DNA of 64,000 nucleotides, taken from positions 496,001 to 560,000 of the forward strand of contig JAHRBC010000004.1 in NCBI GenBank assembly GCA_022702545.1. The letters run 5' to 3'. Of the stretch, positions 11,601 to 23,510 are shown in pieces (within the stretch, counting starts at the first letter, position 1; each line of letters starts with the position of its first letter). A program made the position numbers and the translations under genes. The stretch comes from Phycomyces nitens (lineage: Eukaryota > Mucoromycota > Mucoromycetes > Mucorales > Phycomycetaceae). The notes below the pieces were generated by a model. That model had not been told where the DNA came from, ran no database searches, and worked only from the letters and a program-made list of their open reading frames with translations.

Positions 11601-12968
11601 CTGGGTGTCATGGTGCCTTGCGACAAGATTATTGCAAAGGCAATAGAAGTAAAGGCCGACATCATTGGTCTCTCGGGTCTCATTACCCCTTCGCTTGAAG
11701 AGATGGTTATTGTGGCCAAGGAATGCCAAAAGGCTGGTATGAAGATCCCTATTATGATTGGTGGTGCCACTACCAGTAAGATGCACACTGCTGTCAAGAT
11801 TGCCCCTCAGTACAAGTACCCAGTCGTCTATTCCCTCGATGCATCTCGGTGTGTTGCAGTCGCAGCAAACTTATTGGACGAAGCTCGCAAGGAGGACTTT
11901 GCTGAAGATGTCCGGGAAGAGTACAATGAGCTTAGAGAAGAATATCTGGATGGTCTTGAAGACCAGCGCATGTTGTCCATCGAGCAGGCTCGTGGCAAGG
12001 GCCAAAAGATTGACTGGGTTTTGAACCCTCCCCCGGCCAAGCCTACATTCTTGGGCACAAAGGTGTATGATGACTATCCTCTCGAGAAGCTTTTGGACCG
12101 TATCGATTGGAACCCATTCTTCCAGGTGTTCCAGCTTAGAGGTCGCTACCCTAACCGTGGTTACCCCAAGATCTTTGATGATAAAGAGGTTGGCCCAGAA
12201 GCCAAGCGTCTGTTCAATGATGCTCAGGATATGCTCAAGATGATTCTCAAGAAAAAACTTCTCAAGGCTCGTGGTATTATTGGATTCTACCCAGCCAATT
12301 CTTCTGGTGATGATATTGAGATCTACACTGACGAGACCCGTACAAAGGTCGCAGGTGTCTTCCACGGTTTACGCCAGCAGGTCGAAAAGGAGACTGATGA
12401 GCCCTACTACTGTCTGTCCGACTTTGTTGCCCCCAAGGAGACCAATGTGGCTGATTACCTTGGTATGTTTGCTGTCAGCAGTGGTTTTGGATGCGATGAA
12501 TTGGTAGCCAAATACGAGGCCGATCATGATGATTACAACAGTATCATGGTCAAGGCTATTGCCGATCGTTTTGCAGAGGCATTTGCAGAGGTGTTGCATG
12601 AACAGGTCCGTAAGAAGGACTGGGGATATGCTAATGAGGAGAAGCTGTCAGCATCCGAGATGTTTGCTGTCCGTTATCAGGGTATCCGTCCTGCACCTGG
12701 CTACCCATCCCAGCCTGATCACACCGAAAAGACCACCATGTGGGATATTGGAAAGATTGGAGAGAAGACTGGCATTATCCTGACAGATTCCTTGGCAATG
12801 GACCCTCCCTCAAGTGTAAGTGGTCTGTACTTTGGACACGAGAAGAGCAGCTACTTTGCTGTTGGAAAGATTGAAAAGGATCAGGTTGTGGACTATGCTG
12901 CCAGAAAGAAGATGGACGTCAAGCTGGTTGAGAAGTGGTTGGGTACCATCCTTGCCTATGACCCTTGA
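8678..12968 (+). CDS. metH: Cobalamin-dependent methionine synthase
   Basis: Nine exons: 8678-8701 (uncertain), 8738-8849, 8942-9177, 9247-9503, 9568-9784, 9863-10492, 10553-10638, 10718-10776 and 10834-12968; 1251 aa, close to human MTR (about 1265). Domains in order are homocysteine methyltransferase (DGAMGTM start; zinc cysteines in GLNCALG and [10 protein letters not shown]), pterin/methyl-THF binding ([13 protein letters not shown]), the cobalamin cap and Rossmann domains with axial His about residue 776 in GDVHDIGKN, and the AdoMet-dependent reactivation domain ([17 protein letters not shown]). It transfers a methyl group from 5-methyl-THF to homocysteine through B12. Yeasts use only the B12-independent enzyme MetE; B12-dependent MetH is known from some early-diverging fungi. 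All key residues are present, so the gene looks functional. The first exon is the weak point (intron 1 would be 36 nt with a GTCTTT donor). Confidence 0.95.
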
Positions 12969-14105
12969 GCCTATTTTTAATTGCCTCGGTAGACTTGTAC
13001 CATTTTAAATGGGATCCATACCATAATCAAATAGATTTTGTATCCATTGAATCATTCACTTTTCAGTTTGGGTTAGGCCATTCATTTACATGCCTTGATC
13101 CAGATATTCTCGTATAATATTATAAATATAAAATATCTATAAAAACACTTCTTTACAAAATTATAAAAATATTTTCGATATATGCGGACAAGGTGCTCAC
13201 ATATTAACGGGACACTCTGTGTGATTATCATGCTGTTTCCTATAAGCACTTTATAAATTGCTCAAACGGTAGCAGAGGATCCTTTGTTGCAAAACATACG
13301 ATTCCTCAAGATACCCATAGGGTTTCGCTACAACTCGGAATGCTTACATGTGATATCAATTGCAAACAATAAAATTATGGAACAGTCTGGATGGCAATTG
13401 TTTACTATGGAATAATTCTTCTACCAAAAAGTACCTCTGATTTCTTACAAATCAAATTTACCGTATTATGATGCCCATCATTTTGCTCTAAAGATAAAGA
13501 CCATCTGTATCTCTCACTCTTCTTGTAACGGCTATTTAGGCGGCACTTTAACAAACACCCAGGACCCAAGAGCCAAGGCCCCTTGCAAGATCCAATATTT
13601 TCTATTACTAATAAAACAAAAAAAAAGGTCTTGTTGATACTTGAATAGAGAGTTGAATTGGAGTAAACTTGGTAGAATATCATTAGATATAGACGAATTG
13701 ATAGTTAATAGCCCAAGAGTAAAAGATCAAATACCATTTAATTTGTATTCTATTCTCAACAAGAGATCAAGGCCCTTCTTGTCTGTTTCTCAATCTAAAA
13801 GAAATATGGATTATTTCCAAGAACTGCCTGTTGCTTTAAAGCTCTGTCCAAACACATCAATTCATTCTTATTTCTCCAGAATCCCAACAATTTTTCACAC
13901 ACTACTCATTTGACGCAAAGAGATATTGTATGACGTCAAAAGGTTTGTATGCAACAAAATATGTGTGTTGAGAAAAAAGTAAAAAAAAAAAAAGTCCGCT
14001 CGGACTCTTAAATATATTGGATTCTGAAGCTGGATTAAAGATGTAACGCGTCCTAGGCACTTTCTTTACTCTCTTACTCTTACTTTTCTCTCAAATTCAT
14101 CAATC
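12969..14105. other. Intergenic spacer, 1.1 kb
   Basis: AT-rich, with short ORFs on both strands (13405-13683 minus, 13641-13913 plus) that show no recognisable domain and overlap each other. The only notable element is the CRE-like palindrome at 13931-13938. Confidence 0.5.
13931..13938. promoter_or_regulatory. Full CRE palindrome upstream of phosphoglycerate mutase
   Basis: TGACGTCA, the perfect 8-bp ATF/CREB site, lies about 170 bp before the iPGM start. A CT-rich tract (14060-14100) then leads into the ATG. In fungi this site is bound by bZIP factors of the ATF/CREB class. Function here is inferred from motif and position. Confidence 0.45.
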
Positions 14106-15775
14106 ATGCCCGGAGGAGGACAAATGCCCGAAACCCCAGAGGTTCCCAAGCAAAAGACTTGCTTGATCTGCATTGACGGATGGGGTGTGTCGACTGAAGA
14201 AAACCCCCGTGGTGATGCTATCCGCAACGCCAACACTCCAGTCATGGACAAGTTGGAGAAGGAGTATCCCTATACCACCATCAGTGCTCATGGCCTCGAT
14301 GTTGGTCTTCCTGCTGGTCTGATGGGTAACTCAGAGGTCGGTCATCTCAACATTGGCGCGGGTCGTGTAGTGTACCAGGTAAGATAAATGAACGGGACAA
14401 GTTACCAGAAATAAGGTTTATGTGTGTGTGTGGGTGTGTGTGTGTGCACCCATCCAGAAATAATACTAATTTACTGCATCAAAAGGATATCGTCCGTATT
14501 GATCTTGCCATGAACAACAATGAGTTCGGCAAGGTGGAGAACATCAAGGATGCCTTTGAGCATGCAAAGGCTGGAAACGGCCGCCTCCATTTCCTCGGTC
14601 TTGTGTCTGATGGTGGTGTCCATGCCCACATTGACCATCTCATTGCTCTCATCAAGGCTGCCAAGGAAGCTGAGGTTCCCGAGGTCTATATCCACTTCTT
14701 TGGTGATGGTCGCGATACATCCCCCAAGTCTGCCTACAAGTATATGCAGCAGTTGGTTGATGCTACCAAGGAGTTGGATTATGGAACCATTGCCACTGTC
14801 GTTGGTCGTTATTATGCCATGGACCGTGACAAGCGTTGGGAGCGTGTTCAGATTGCATTTGATGCCCTGACAGAGGGCAAGGGTACCAAGGCCGATGACC
14901 CAGTCAAGGCTATCGAGGAGCGCTACGAGGCTGGCGAGACTGATGAGTTCCTCAAGCCTATTATTTTGTCTGACGAAGGCCGTATTCGCGACAATGATAC
15001 CCTCTTCTTCTTCAACTTCCGTTCTGACCGTGCTCGTGAAATCTCTCAATCATTTGGCATTGCTCCCTGTCCCTTTGACTCCAAGGTCCCCGAGAACTTG
15101 GCCATCTATACCATGACCCAGTACAAGAGCGACTTTCCTTTCAAGATTGCCTTCCCTGCCCAGACCATGGACAATGTGTTGGCCGAGTGGTTGGCCAAGA
15201 ACAAGATTCCCCAGATCCACATTGCCGAGACTGAGAAGTATGCCCATGTTACCTTTTTCTTCAATGGAGGTACTGAGGCCCAGTTTGATCTCGAGGACCG
15301 TGGTTTGGTGCCTTCTCCCAAGGTAGCCACCTACGACTTGCAGCCCCAGATGAGTGCCCAGAGTGTGGCTGATAAGGTGGCTGATGCTATTGAGGAGGAT
15401 AAGTATCCCTTTGTGATGTGCAACTTTGCTCCTCCTGACATGGTTGGCCATACTGGTGTTTATGAGGCTGCTATCAAGGCTGTTGAGGCCACAGATGCCG
15501 CAATTGGTACAATCTACGAGGCCTGCAAGAAGCACGGCTACATCTTGTTTGTCACTGCTGACCATGGCAATGCTGAGAAGATGCTTTCAGACGACTTCAA
15601 GACTCCCCACACTGCACACACCTGTTCGCCAGTTCCCTTTGTCATGGCTACCCACAAGTTCAAGTACGTTGAGCACCCCAAGGGCAAGTTGGCTGATGTT
15701 GCACCTACCATTTTGCGTGTGATGGGTCTTGATGTTCCCAAGGAGATGACTGGACATAGTCTTTTGGAGGAATAG
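14106..15775 (+). CDS. gpmI: 2,3-bisphosphoglycerate-independent phosphoglycerate mutase
   Basis: Two exons, 14106-14378 and 14486-15775, joined CAG|GAT through a 107-nt intron with a (TG)n stretch; 520 aa, the usual iPGM length. It interconverts 3- and 2-phosphoglycerate in glycolysis and gluconeogenesis. The alkaline-phosphatase-fold metal site is visible: CIDGWG near the start, catalytic Ser76 in [20 protein letters not shown], the [13 protein letters not shown] substrate block, [11 protein letters not shown], and the distal metal ligands in PDMVGHTG and [10 protein letters not shown]. Codon use is strongly biased (many AAG, GTC, CTC), as expected for a highly expressed gene. Budding yeast uses the unrelated cofactor-dependent enzyme instead. 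Confidence 0.97.
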
Positions 15776-15796
15776 ATAGATAGATAGATAGATGAT
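15774..15796. repeat. (GATA)n microsatellite after the iPGM stop
   Basis: About five AGAT/GATA repeats begin at the stop codon and pass into an imperfect GATGAT/AATGAT tract up to about 15840. Confidence 0.85.
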
Positions 15797-16050
15797 GATA
15801 ATTGATGACAATGACAATGATAATGATGATGATGATAATGGCCCGGATTGTAAATTAACATGAAATAATTAAAAAAAAAAGTCAGAACGGGGTTAGATGT
15901 GACTCCCCCACATTGTGTCTTTTCATTATTTTTAAATGGCGCTTTACCACAGCAAGCCTTGTTTGATTTTTTTTAAAAACCAGCCCATTTCACGCCTGGC
16001 CTTCTCCTTTTGTTTCCGTCTTTTTCTTTTTCTTTTTCTTTTATCGTACA

Positions 16051-16058
16051 TATATAAA
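16051..16058 (+). promoter_or_regulatory. TATA box before the SPRY/PPxY gene
   Basis: TATATAAA lies about 80 bp before the ATG at 16139, after a long TTTTTC-rich tract. The spacer 15776-16138 holds nothing else that I can name. Confidence 0.5.
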
Positions 16059-16138
16059 CGCTTGCTTGCTATCAGCCTCGAGTTCCTTGCTCCATTGACT
16101 TATTCACTAAATCAAGTCTTTTTGAATATTTATTGAAT

Positions 16139-17351
16139 ATGCTAATCTCATACGCTTGGATATTCATTACTGGCATCATTGTGTTTTTTATTGTCATCGT
16201 CATACTCTTATGCTTCACTCGGTCGGCCATCGAATTGCCCATGGGAGGAAGTGATGCCGAGATTGACGAATGGCCAATAGAATCTGAAGACATGGTGGCG
16301 ACCTTGCCTGAAGACGCCCGTATAAGCTTTGGATTGGCAAGAAGTAAGGAAAACAAGAGATCAAGTCAAAATTAAGAATAAGCCCAAACTTACGTATGTC
16401 TAAAAAAAACAAAAAAAAACAAAAAATGGCTATAAAATAATAGCCTGGCAAGAACACCACCCACCAGACAGTATTCCAACTGACATAACCGCACCACAAT
16501 ACCTTTCGATTCAAGAGAAAGGAGTATCTGCATTCGAGTTTGAATGGGAGCCAGATACCAGCTGCTTTGTAGCCGGTCGAACTGAAGTTCAATTCGTTCA
16601 TGGAGAGTGTTGTGTGCAGACTAACCTGCCACTGCCCAAGCAGCAAGATGTCTACTATTGGGAAGCAAAGATGTTTGAGAAACCCGATACGACGACTGTA
16701 TCTGTTGGTGTGGCCACAAAACCCTTTCCTAGCTGGAGATTGCCAGGTAGGATTTAAGCCTTTCATTATTTGCCCATGTTGATTGCGGAATGAATGGAGA
16801 CAATAACACATACACAAACAGGTTGGAATCGCTATTCGGTTGGCTATTTCTCTAGCAATGGCTGCAAGTACTTTAGCTCTCCATTCAATGGAAAGCCCTA
16901 TGGATTTCCTTTCAATCATGGAGATGTTGTGGGTGTAGGCTATCGACCTCGGACTGGAACCATCTTCTTTACTCGCAATGGCCGTCGTCTTGAAGATGCT
17001 TACACTGGTCTTCGCTGGAACTTATTTCCTACAATTGGTGCCAATGGACCTTGTCAGGTGCACGTCAACTTGGGTCAGATGGGGTTTGTGTTTGTAGAGG
17101 CCAATGTAAAGAAGTGGGGATTGGCACCATCCCAAGGAACTCGTGCTCCTCCACCAGCCTATGGTGCTGAGCGTGGATCGGTTCTGTTGGCGTCTGGCCA
17201 GCAGCAGCAGCAACAGCAACAACAGCAACAGCAACAGCAACAATCAGTACAGCAATCACAATCAGAAGAACAAGCGGTCTTGATACCCATGGAAGACCCT
17301 ATTCATCAACCCCCACCCTATGCATCCCCTTCCTCTCAAACAGATCCATAA
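16139..17351 (+). CDS. Ssh4/Ear1-like SPRY-domain Rsp5 adaptor
   Basis: Three exons: 16139-16343, 16444-16746 and 16822-17351; 345 aa. The first ~28 residues form one membrane segment (FITGIIVFFIVIVILLC). A B30.2/SPRY domain follows (VYYWEAKMFE, SVGVATKPFP, YSVGYFSSNG, DVVGVGYRPRTGTIFFTRNG). The tail has a poly-Gln tract and two PPxY motifs, PPAY and PPPY, the ligands of WW domains in Rsp5/Nedd4 ubiquitin ligases. This is the layout of yeast Ssh4 and Ear1, endosomal/vacuolar membrane adaptors that recruit Rsp5 to sort transporters into multivesicular bodies. The upstream in-frame TTG at 16133 is not used; the first ATG of the frame is at 16139. Family assignment is strong; cargo is unknown. 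Confidence 0.87.
17200..17244 (+). repeat. CAG/CAA repeat (poly-Gln)
   Basis: About 15 consecutive Gln codons of mixed CAG and CAA in the SPRY-protein tail, followed by further Gln-rich sequence before the second PPxY motif. Confidence 0.9.
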
Positions 17352-17511
17352 ACAATCTTTCCATTATAATACAACATCTAGTAATCATACACTCAATCCA
17401 TTATATTATCAATGTGTGCGTATATATGTATATATGTATATTGTGACTGGTAGATTAAAGCCCAAAAGGGGAAAGAACACGTATGTCCAAGTCATCACGA
17501 TACTTTCTCTA

Positions 17512-18270
17512 ATGGCTGACCTTGACGACCAAAGTAATAACATTTACATTCATTCCACCCGTCAATTGGTTAACCGATTCTTCTAGTTGTGCAGATTAAC
17601 AAGAATGACTGTGTTCAGGCCAAGAATGCACTCGATGACGAGATTTCCACAGTAAAAAAAATCTAATTGATCTCTTGCCCATTGCTCATCTGTGCTTTTA
17701 GTACTTTGGAAACAATCTCTTTAAGGAAGTCCATACACACACAGACATTAAACTACTGTTAGGATATTTGTCGTGTGCAATTGCAGGAGGCGCATTTCTC
17801 TATGAGTACAAGACTAGTTTCCAAGAGGCTCAGTCAGTTACTCTGGTGTGCGTCATCACATTCTGGGTGCTTCAGCTTGGCATTTCTGCCTATAGTTCCA
17901 CTGTTGAAAAGGGAGTTGTATTTGTAGGCAAAAATGAAAAGGTAATTATAAGAAATGCAGAAACCGATTTGTGGTATACAATAATGCATACATATTATAT
18001 ATTATATATTAAAAACTAAATCAACTTGTTTATATTTCTTTTTAAAAAAAGGGAACCATTCAAGTAAAGTCAACAATGGAGCCCTATTCGCCCATCTATA
18101 AGCTTGAACTGGTCTACAAGGAATCCAACCCTCCCAAAAAAGTGACATACACCCTTAGCAAGAGCATCTCTAGCTGGATCACCACCAAGGGTATTGTTGA
18201 TCAAGTCAGATTCCATGAAGACCTCCAACATAGTCTAGACAAGGCCCTCAGTTCATTTCATCGGGAATAA
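17512..18270 (+). CDS. SPC2: Signal peptidase complex subunit 2 (SPC25)
   Basis: Four exons: 17512-17533, 17587-17651, 17702-17941 and 18052-18270; 181 aa, normal for the family. The product is a non-catalytic ER membrane subunit of signal peptidase that aids contact with the Sec61 channel. Visible features are the N-terminal cytosolic block (CVQAKNALDDEI), two hydrophobic hairpin segments (LLGYLSCAIAGGAFLYEY and VTLVCVITFWVLQLGISAY), and the cytosolic C-terminal part with YKLELVYKE and the SKSISSWITTKGIVDQVRF block. The first exon is tiny (22 nt); it was placed by phase and by the nearest ATG, so the first eight residues are the least sure part. Confidence 0.88.
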
Positions 18271-18352
18271 ACAAATGGAAATCCTATAAAAATTATAAAA
18301 ATAATACCAATATAGAATTACAAGAGAAAACAGTCAGTCAATCAGCCTTTTA

Positions 18353-18372
18353 TTCTTCTTCTTCTTCTTCTT
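18353..18372. repeat. (TTC)n tract before the RecQ start
   Basis: Five to six TTC repeats immediately before the RecQ coding region, probably in the 5' leader. The whole SPC2-RecQ spacer is only 114 bp. Confidence 0.8.
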
Positions 18373-18384
18373 TTGGATCACATT

Positions 18385-20562
18385 ATGAATCGCAAACGTT
18401 TATCAAACAACAAATTCTCTGAAACAGTCGATCTCACATCTGATGACGACGGAAACCAATACGTATCGCCATTACCAAAACGTCGCCGAACAGATCCCCT
18501 CGAGACTGGATTGAGTGGCGATGTCGATCAGCTAATGATTTCACCCCCAATTGACGATTCATGTCCAGCACCTTGGTCAAGAGACATGCGCAAGGCTCTT
18601 ACTCAAGTGTTTCGACTCAATAAATTTCGAACTCATCAGGAGCAGATCATCTCTGCAACCGTCCAAGGCAAAGACGTATTTGTGCTCATGCCCACTGGAG
18701 GAGGCAAAAGTTTATGCTATCAGTTACCAGCAATCCTACAGAATCACTCACAAGGTGTCAGTGTTGTCGTCTCACCACTCTTGTCTCTCATGCAAGATCA
18801 GGTTCATGATCTCGTGTGTGTCAAGGGCATTCCAGCCGCATTACTAAACAGTCAAATGGGTGCTGCCCATCGTCGCTGGGTCTTTAGTGAACTCAAAAAG
18901 CCGTCATCTTTGATGTGCTTATTATATGTAACACCAGAAATGCTGGAGAAATCAAAGGATCTCATCAATGCTCTCAGTTGTCTATATGATCAAGACCGTT
19001 TGGCTCGGTTTGTGATTGATGAAGCACATTGTGTTTCCCAGTGGGGCCATGACTTTAGGCCAGACTACAAGCTACTTGGAAATGTACGCACCAGATTTTC
19101 AGGAGTTCCAATAATGGCCCTCACAGCTACTGCCACACCTACAGTCGAAAAGGATGTCTTGCGATGCCTAGGGATGCAGACATGCCAAGTGTTTAGGCAG
19201 AGCTTTAATCGAAAGAACCTCAGGTAATAATAGTGACCCTAAATCAATCGTGGGTAATTGCTCATACGATCACAATGCGATTTTAGCTTGGAGGTAGTGA
19301 CCAAAATACCACGGTCTATGGCTGAAGATATTTTCCAATTTATCGATGATGGCCGCAGAGATTATAGTGGGATTATTTACTGTATTGGGCGTCAACAGTG
19401 TGAGTCATTGGCAGAAGAATTGCGAGAGTCTCATGGCCTGGCTGCCGAGCATTACCATGCAAAATTGACTCCAGCCATGCGCAACAATGTCCAGCGAGAA
19501 TGGAAAGAAGGAAGGATAAGGATTATTGTGGCAACAATTGCATTTGGCATGGGTATCGACAAGCCAGATGTTCGTTATGTTATACATGCGTCAATTCCCA
19601 ATTCTCTGGAAGGGTATTACCAAGAAATCGGTCGTGCTGGTCGAGATAACCAGCCTGCTGTTTGTCGACTCTATTACTCTTATCGGGATGCCAGTATCCA
19701 CCGCGGGCAGATTGATCGAGGTGGAGGAAACTCGACTCAAAAGGAGCGTTTGAATACCAATCTCAATGCAATGATTGCCTATTGTGAGAATGTCATTGAT
19801 TGTCGCCGTTTCCTAGTATTGAAATACTTTGGCGAGACATTTGATGCTAGTGGGTGCAACAAGACTTGTGATAATTGTCTTGGAGCAAAGAACCAAACCA
19901 ATGTCACCAAAGACATGACCAGCCTAGCAATTGAAACCATTCGCCTTGTCCGCTCTGTTCAAGACGCAGGGGTTACTTTGCTACAGGTGCTTGATATGTT
20001 AAGAGGATCCCAGTCCAAACGGTTTGTAGACAATGGATTTCTAGAGGCGACTTCATATGGAGCAGGAAAGCATCTCTCGCGTCCTGACGCAGAGAGGTTT
20101 ATGAAGCATCTGGTAATCATGGGAATCCTGGGTGAAAAGACTGAATATAACAATATGGGATTCTCTTCTGCCTATCTCAAGGTAAGCTAATACAAAATAC
20201 GTGTTTATGACTCAGGAGTTTATTGAATGGTTTTTGTAATGGATAAGGTTGGGAAAAAGGCATTGGATGTCGAGCGACAAACCCTCAAGGTGAATTTGAG
20301 TTTCTCTGTTGCAAATCCAACACCCTCGACGTCTAGCTCTTCAAAGACCACTGAAAGTCCTAGAGTACCCAGTAAACGCACAAAGGTAGTACTTCCTGGT
20401 TTTGTTACCGCTTTGTCTCTAGCCAACAAAGCCCCACCCAATACAAGATCTGCCAATGCATCTAGTAGTAATACACGTACGAGCGAATTGACAAGATCCA
20501 CAGCCACTCCAAAGAGAGGGAAAATTACACATTTTATTTCGCCAATGACTACTCGCAACTAA
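18385..20562 (+). CDS. RecQ-family DNA helicase
   Basis: Three exons: 18385-19223, 19287-20181 and 20248-20562; 682 aa. It is a 3'-5' helicase of the RecQ group. The conserved motifs are motif 0 (FRTHQEQII), Walker A PTGGGKS at about residues 103-109, DEAH at 212-215 followed by CVSQWGHDFRP, TATAT, GIIYCIGR, TIAFGMGIDKPDVR and QEIGRAGRD. The RecQ zinc-binding part follows (CRRFLVLKYFGE, then CNKTCDNC) with a winged-helix-like region. The N-terminus has VDLTSDDD, a good SUMO-interacting-motif candidate, and a basic PKRRR signal. No HRDC domain is seen, and the N-terminus is far shorter than in Sgs1 or BLM. The ATG at 18385 is the first in the frame. Assignment to a RecQ subgroup is open. Confidence 0.92.
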
Positions 20563-20752
20563 TTAATCTTTAATAAACCCCAATGTACTTTTTAGCAAAC
20601 ATCTTTGTGTTTTTTGTAAATTGAATGTGTTTATTAAAGGCTCGGTTGGCCCATAAAGAGGGCCTAGAGTACCCTTTGGAATATTTTGGATATTCCAGCC
20701 AAAAGCACTAAAGGTATTACTGTGGCCAGAGTAAGGAGCGGTATCAATTGCA

Positions 20753-21593
20753 CTATAAACTCTTTTTACTAGCGTCTGAACCAATATTGAGTTCCTGGCT
20801 CATAACCTGGAGCATGACTTGATTACACATTTTGGCATATGGATTATCCTGAATTGTGATGTTGCGAGCAATCGGGTTTCCATACTTTGCACCTATAATA
20901 CTCATTAATAAGAGTCTCACAAAAGTATGCCCCCCATTTTTTGTTTTACCAATCGCAAAGTCTTCTTTTGATCCCATAATGTCGCCATTCTGTCGTTTAA
21001 GGATAGCCCGTTGAGTATATGCCTATAATGCCAAGGAACAAATATGTGTAAGCAAGAGGTCATCAGTACACATTTATTACCTGTTTCAATATCTTTGGCT
21101 GTCCTTCTGCCAATGAAATAACTTTGTTGAGATCATCTAGAGCCTCGTTATTCTTATGAAGCATACGATACAATTGTGCTCTTGGCTTGGTTTAATAGGG
21201 TTTCATGATTATGGTACTTCTTTTCTTTTTACAAGTGTACCTGTTGTTATAGGCTGATCCATAGGCTGGTTCCATATCGATACATTTATTTAACAGTTCA
21301 AGTGCACCATCTGTTTCGTTTTTCTCTGCCAATTTAACCGCCTCCTTTTCAAGGTTCTTTAACTCCTCGACTCGCCCGGGACTCAGGGTGCACACTAGAA
21401 GGGTATATATCAGTATATCTTTGTGGGAATATATTATCTTACCTGATGTATTAGTTATTGACTGGCTGATTGAATCCAAAGGAAGTCCTTGAACATCTGT
21501 AAAGAATATTGGTATACAATAACACAACATATATCAGTATGGCTTACCTGGATTGAATATAAGCTCAAGAACAGCGTCGTCAGAGATAGACAT
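20753..21593 (-). CDS. TTC36: TTC36-like tetratricopeptide repeat protein
   Basis: Five exons read on the minus strand: 21593-21548, 21496-21443, 21394-21241, 21180-21081 and 21022-20753; 207 aa. The start (MSISDDAVLELIFNPD) matches the AVL..IFNP opening typical of TTC36. The TPRs follow (AEKNETDGALELLNKCI; AYNNRAQLYRMLHKNNEALDDL; QRAILKRQNGDIMGSKEDF), and the end has the family signature NPYAKMCNQVMLQVM. TTC36 is a small cytosolic TPR scaffold known mainly from animals and other non-yeast eukaryotes. A 12-residue stretch (HTFVRLLLMSII) near 20905-20940 is longer than expected and might hide an unrecognised short intron. The gene converges with the RecQ gene, 190 bp apart. Confidence 0.8.
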
Positions 21594-23510
21594 ATTGGTT
21601 TGCTTATTAAAAACGGTAAAGAACAGAAAGCGAAAGAAAGGCGTACTTTGCAAGGACCGTGAGAAAATTAAGTATCCAGTGAGCTTCATTTTATTTTTGC
21701 ATATGGAACCAAACACCGCTATTGAATCGTAAATGGAAAGATTAAATATATGTTAATCACTATCCATCTTTGGGATTTTGAAACACACCTAAAGAAGATT
21801 GTGGCCATTTATTGCTTGTACCTAAACGTTTATCGGGTATTTCACAGATAATTCCAATAAAGGTCAAAGATATATATATATATATTAAAAAAAAAGACTT
21901 TACAAAAGATTTCAAGTTTAAGAAAATGGATCATAGTTGGACTTTAGATTAATGGAATAAAAGTTGCAAACGTTACTGGACACGAAAACATATAACCTTT
22001 AGCAACCACTTTTTGTAATTAAAGTATACGATGGTACTGAGTCTGTTGTCGATAAGAAAAATTTAAAAAGACCAATGCTTCTGATACCCCAAAGAAGAAG
22101 AAGAAACTTGTTTTGAGCTTGCAAAGAAATCGACATTAGAACTTGACAAACTTGACACGTTCAGTAAACGAAGAGACGGAGAAAAATGTTTTTTCAGACA
22201 CTATTATCAAGCATTTGCACAAAATAAACATCCACTTATATGTAGCTCTTTCGTAGACTTTCCTGTCTAGAGAGCATATTTCAAAATGCCATAATTTTAC
22301 AAGCCTGTAAAAAGCTAGGAAAAAATTATTTGAAATGAAAAAGTCCAAGTTTGTATTTTCTTTAAAAATGACTAGGTGTGTATTTGGCATGAGCCTTATG
22401 AAAGATATCACAATGACTCTCTTGGTTCAAAAGTGCAAAGAAATTGAGGTTTTATTATTGTACTGAGGTATACTTTGTTAATAGGTGTTGGACCATTTGT
22501 TATACTAAATTACAAAATGAATCCAAATTTTTTCGTATCTTTTGAAAAGCTATATGCTGTTATTCCACACTATTATTTTTAGTGATGAGTATGGTCAATG
22601 AATGTAGCAAAAAGACGATTTATCATCTCTCAAAACCATAATGTTAGATATGTGCAAAAAAAAAAGCCATAAGCTTAATGAGCTGAAAGAGGCTTTACAA
22701 GAAAGCTGGATTATTATAAAACGTTTGTAAACGATATTAGCCTTGCATGGATGATCGGGTGGTTGCCCTCAAGTAAAATCAATTCACGCATTACTAATTA
22801 TATATAACCTATTTTTTAGTACTCCCAGTTTGATATCTTCAAGAATAGTATCTAGAAATCTTGGGAATATACATGTTTTCCACACTCTTCCCTAACTGCT
22901 CGAAAATGCTATCCTGTGCAGCTGATTTTCTCAGGTGTCAAGACAGCCAACATGTTGTTCTGGGCCAAGTCAGCGATCTTAAGGGCACGACATTTTCAGA
23001 TGGGGCACAACGTTTCTTGATGGGGTATATCAATTTTAGATGTTATGGTGTCTGGATATTGTTGTAGAATTTTATATCACAAAATACACTTAATGGTACC
23101 AAAATACATTGAGGGTATAAGCTAAGTTTAATATATCACTTCCATTATAAGTTAAGATCGTTTTTAAAGCATGTCATTTATAGAACAAATGCTGAAGTAT
23201 TAGGGACCAGATATATTTGTTAGATACCGGACAGCAAGCCACATTTATAATGTGCGTTGAAATCAAAACGTCGTGTCCCATCCAGAAACATCATGCGCCT
23301 AATATTAGCGTTTTTTTTTAAAAGCTCATTATGATTCAAATACACTTTTTCTTTAATACATTTATATTTAAAAACATGTACACTTTTTACAACCATACAC
23401 TTAAATTTAGCCTTTAAGTCTACGTTTATCATAATATTCAGTCTCATCGTTAGGTCAATGTATTTTGATTTTATATCCACATTGCCGGATACATTATGTG
23501 ATTAGAAAAT
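21594..23510. other. AT-rich spacer, 1.9 kb
   Basis: Very AT-rich, with no ORF above about 90 codons and no recognisable domain on either strand. It marks the edge between the housekeeping block and the repeat region. Confidence 0.5.

Noticed and set aside
13405..13913. Two ~90-codon ORFs on opposite strands
   Set aside because: They overlap each other in AT-rich DNA and carry no domain or leader signal.
21192..21530. 112-aa single-frame ORF as an independent gene
   Set aside because: It reads through two introns of the TTC36-like gene; the spliced model gives the full conserved protein.
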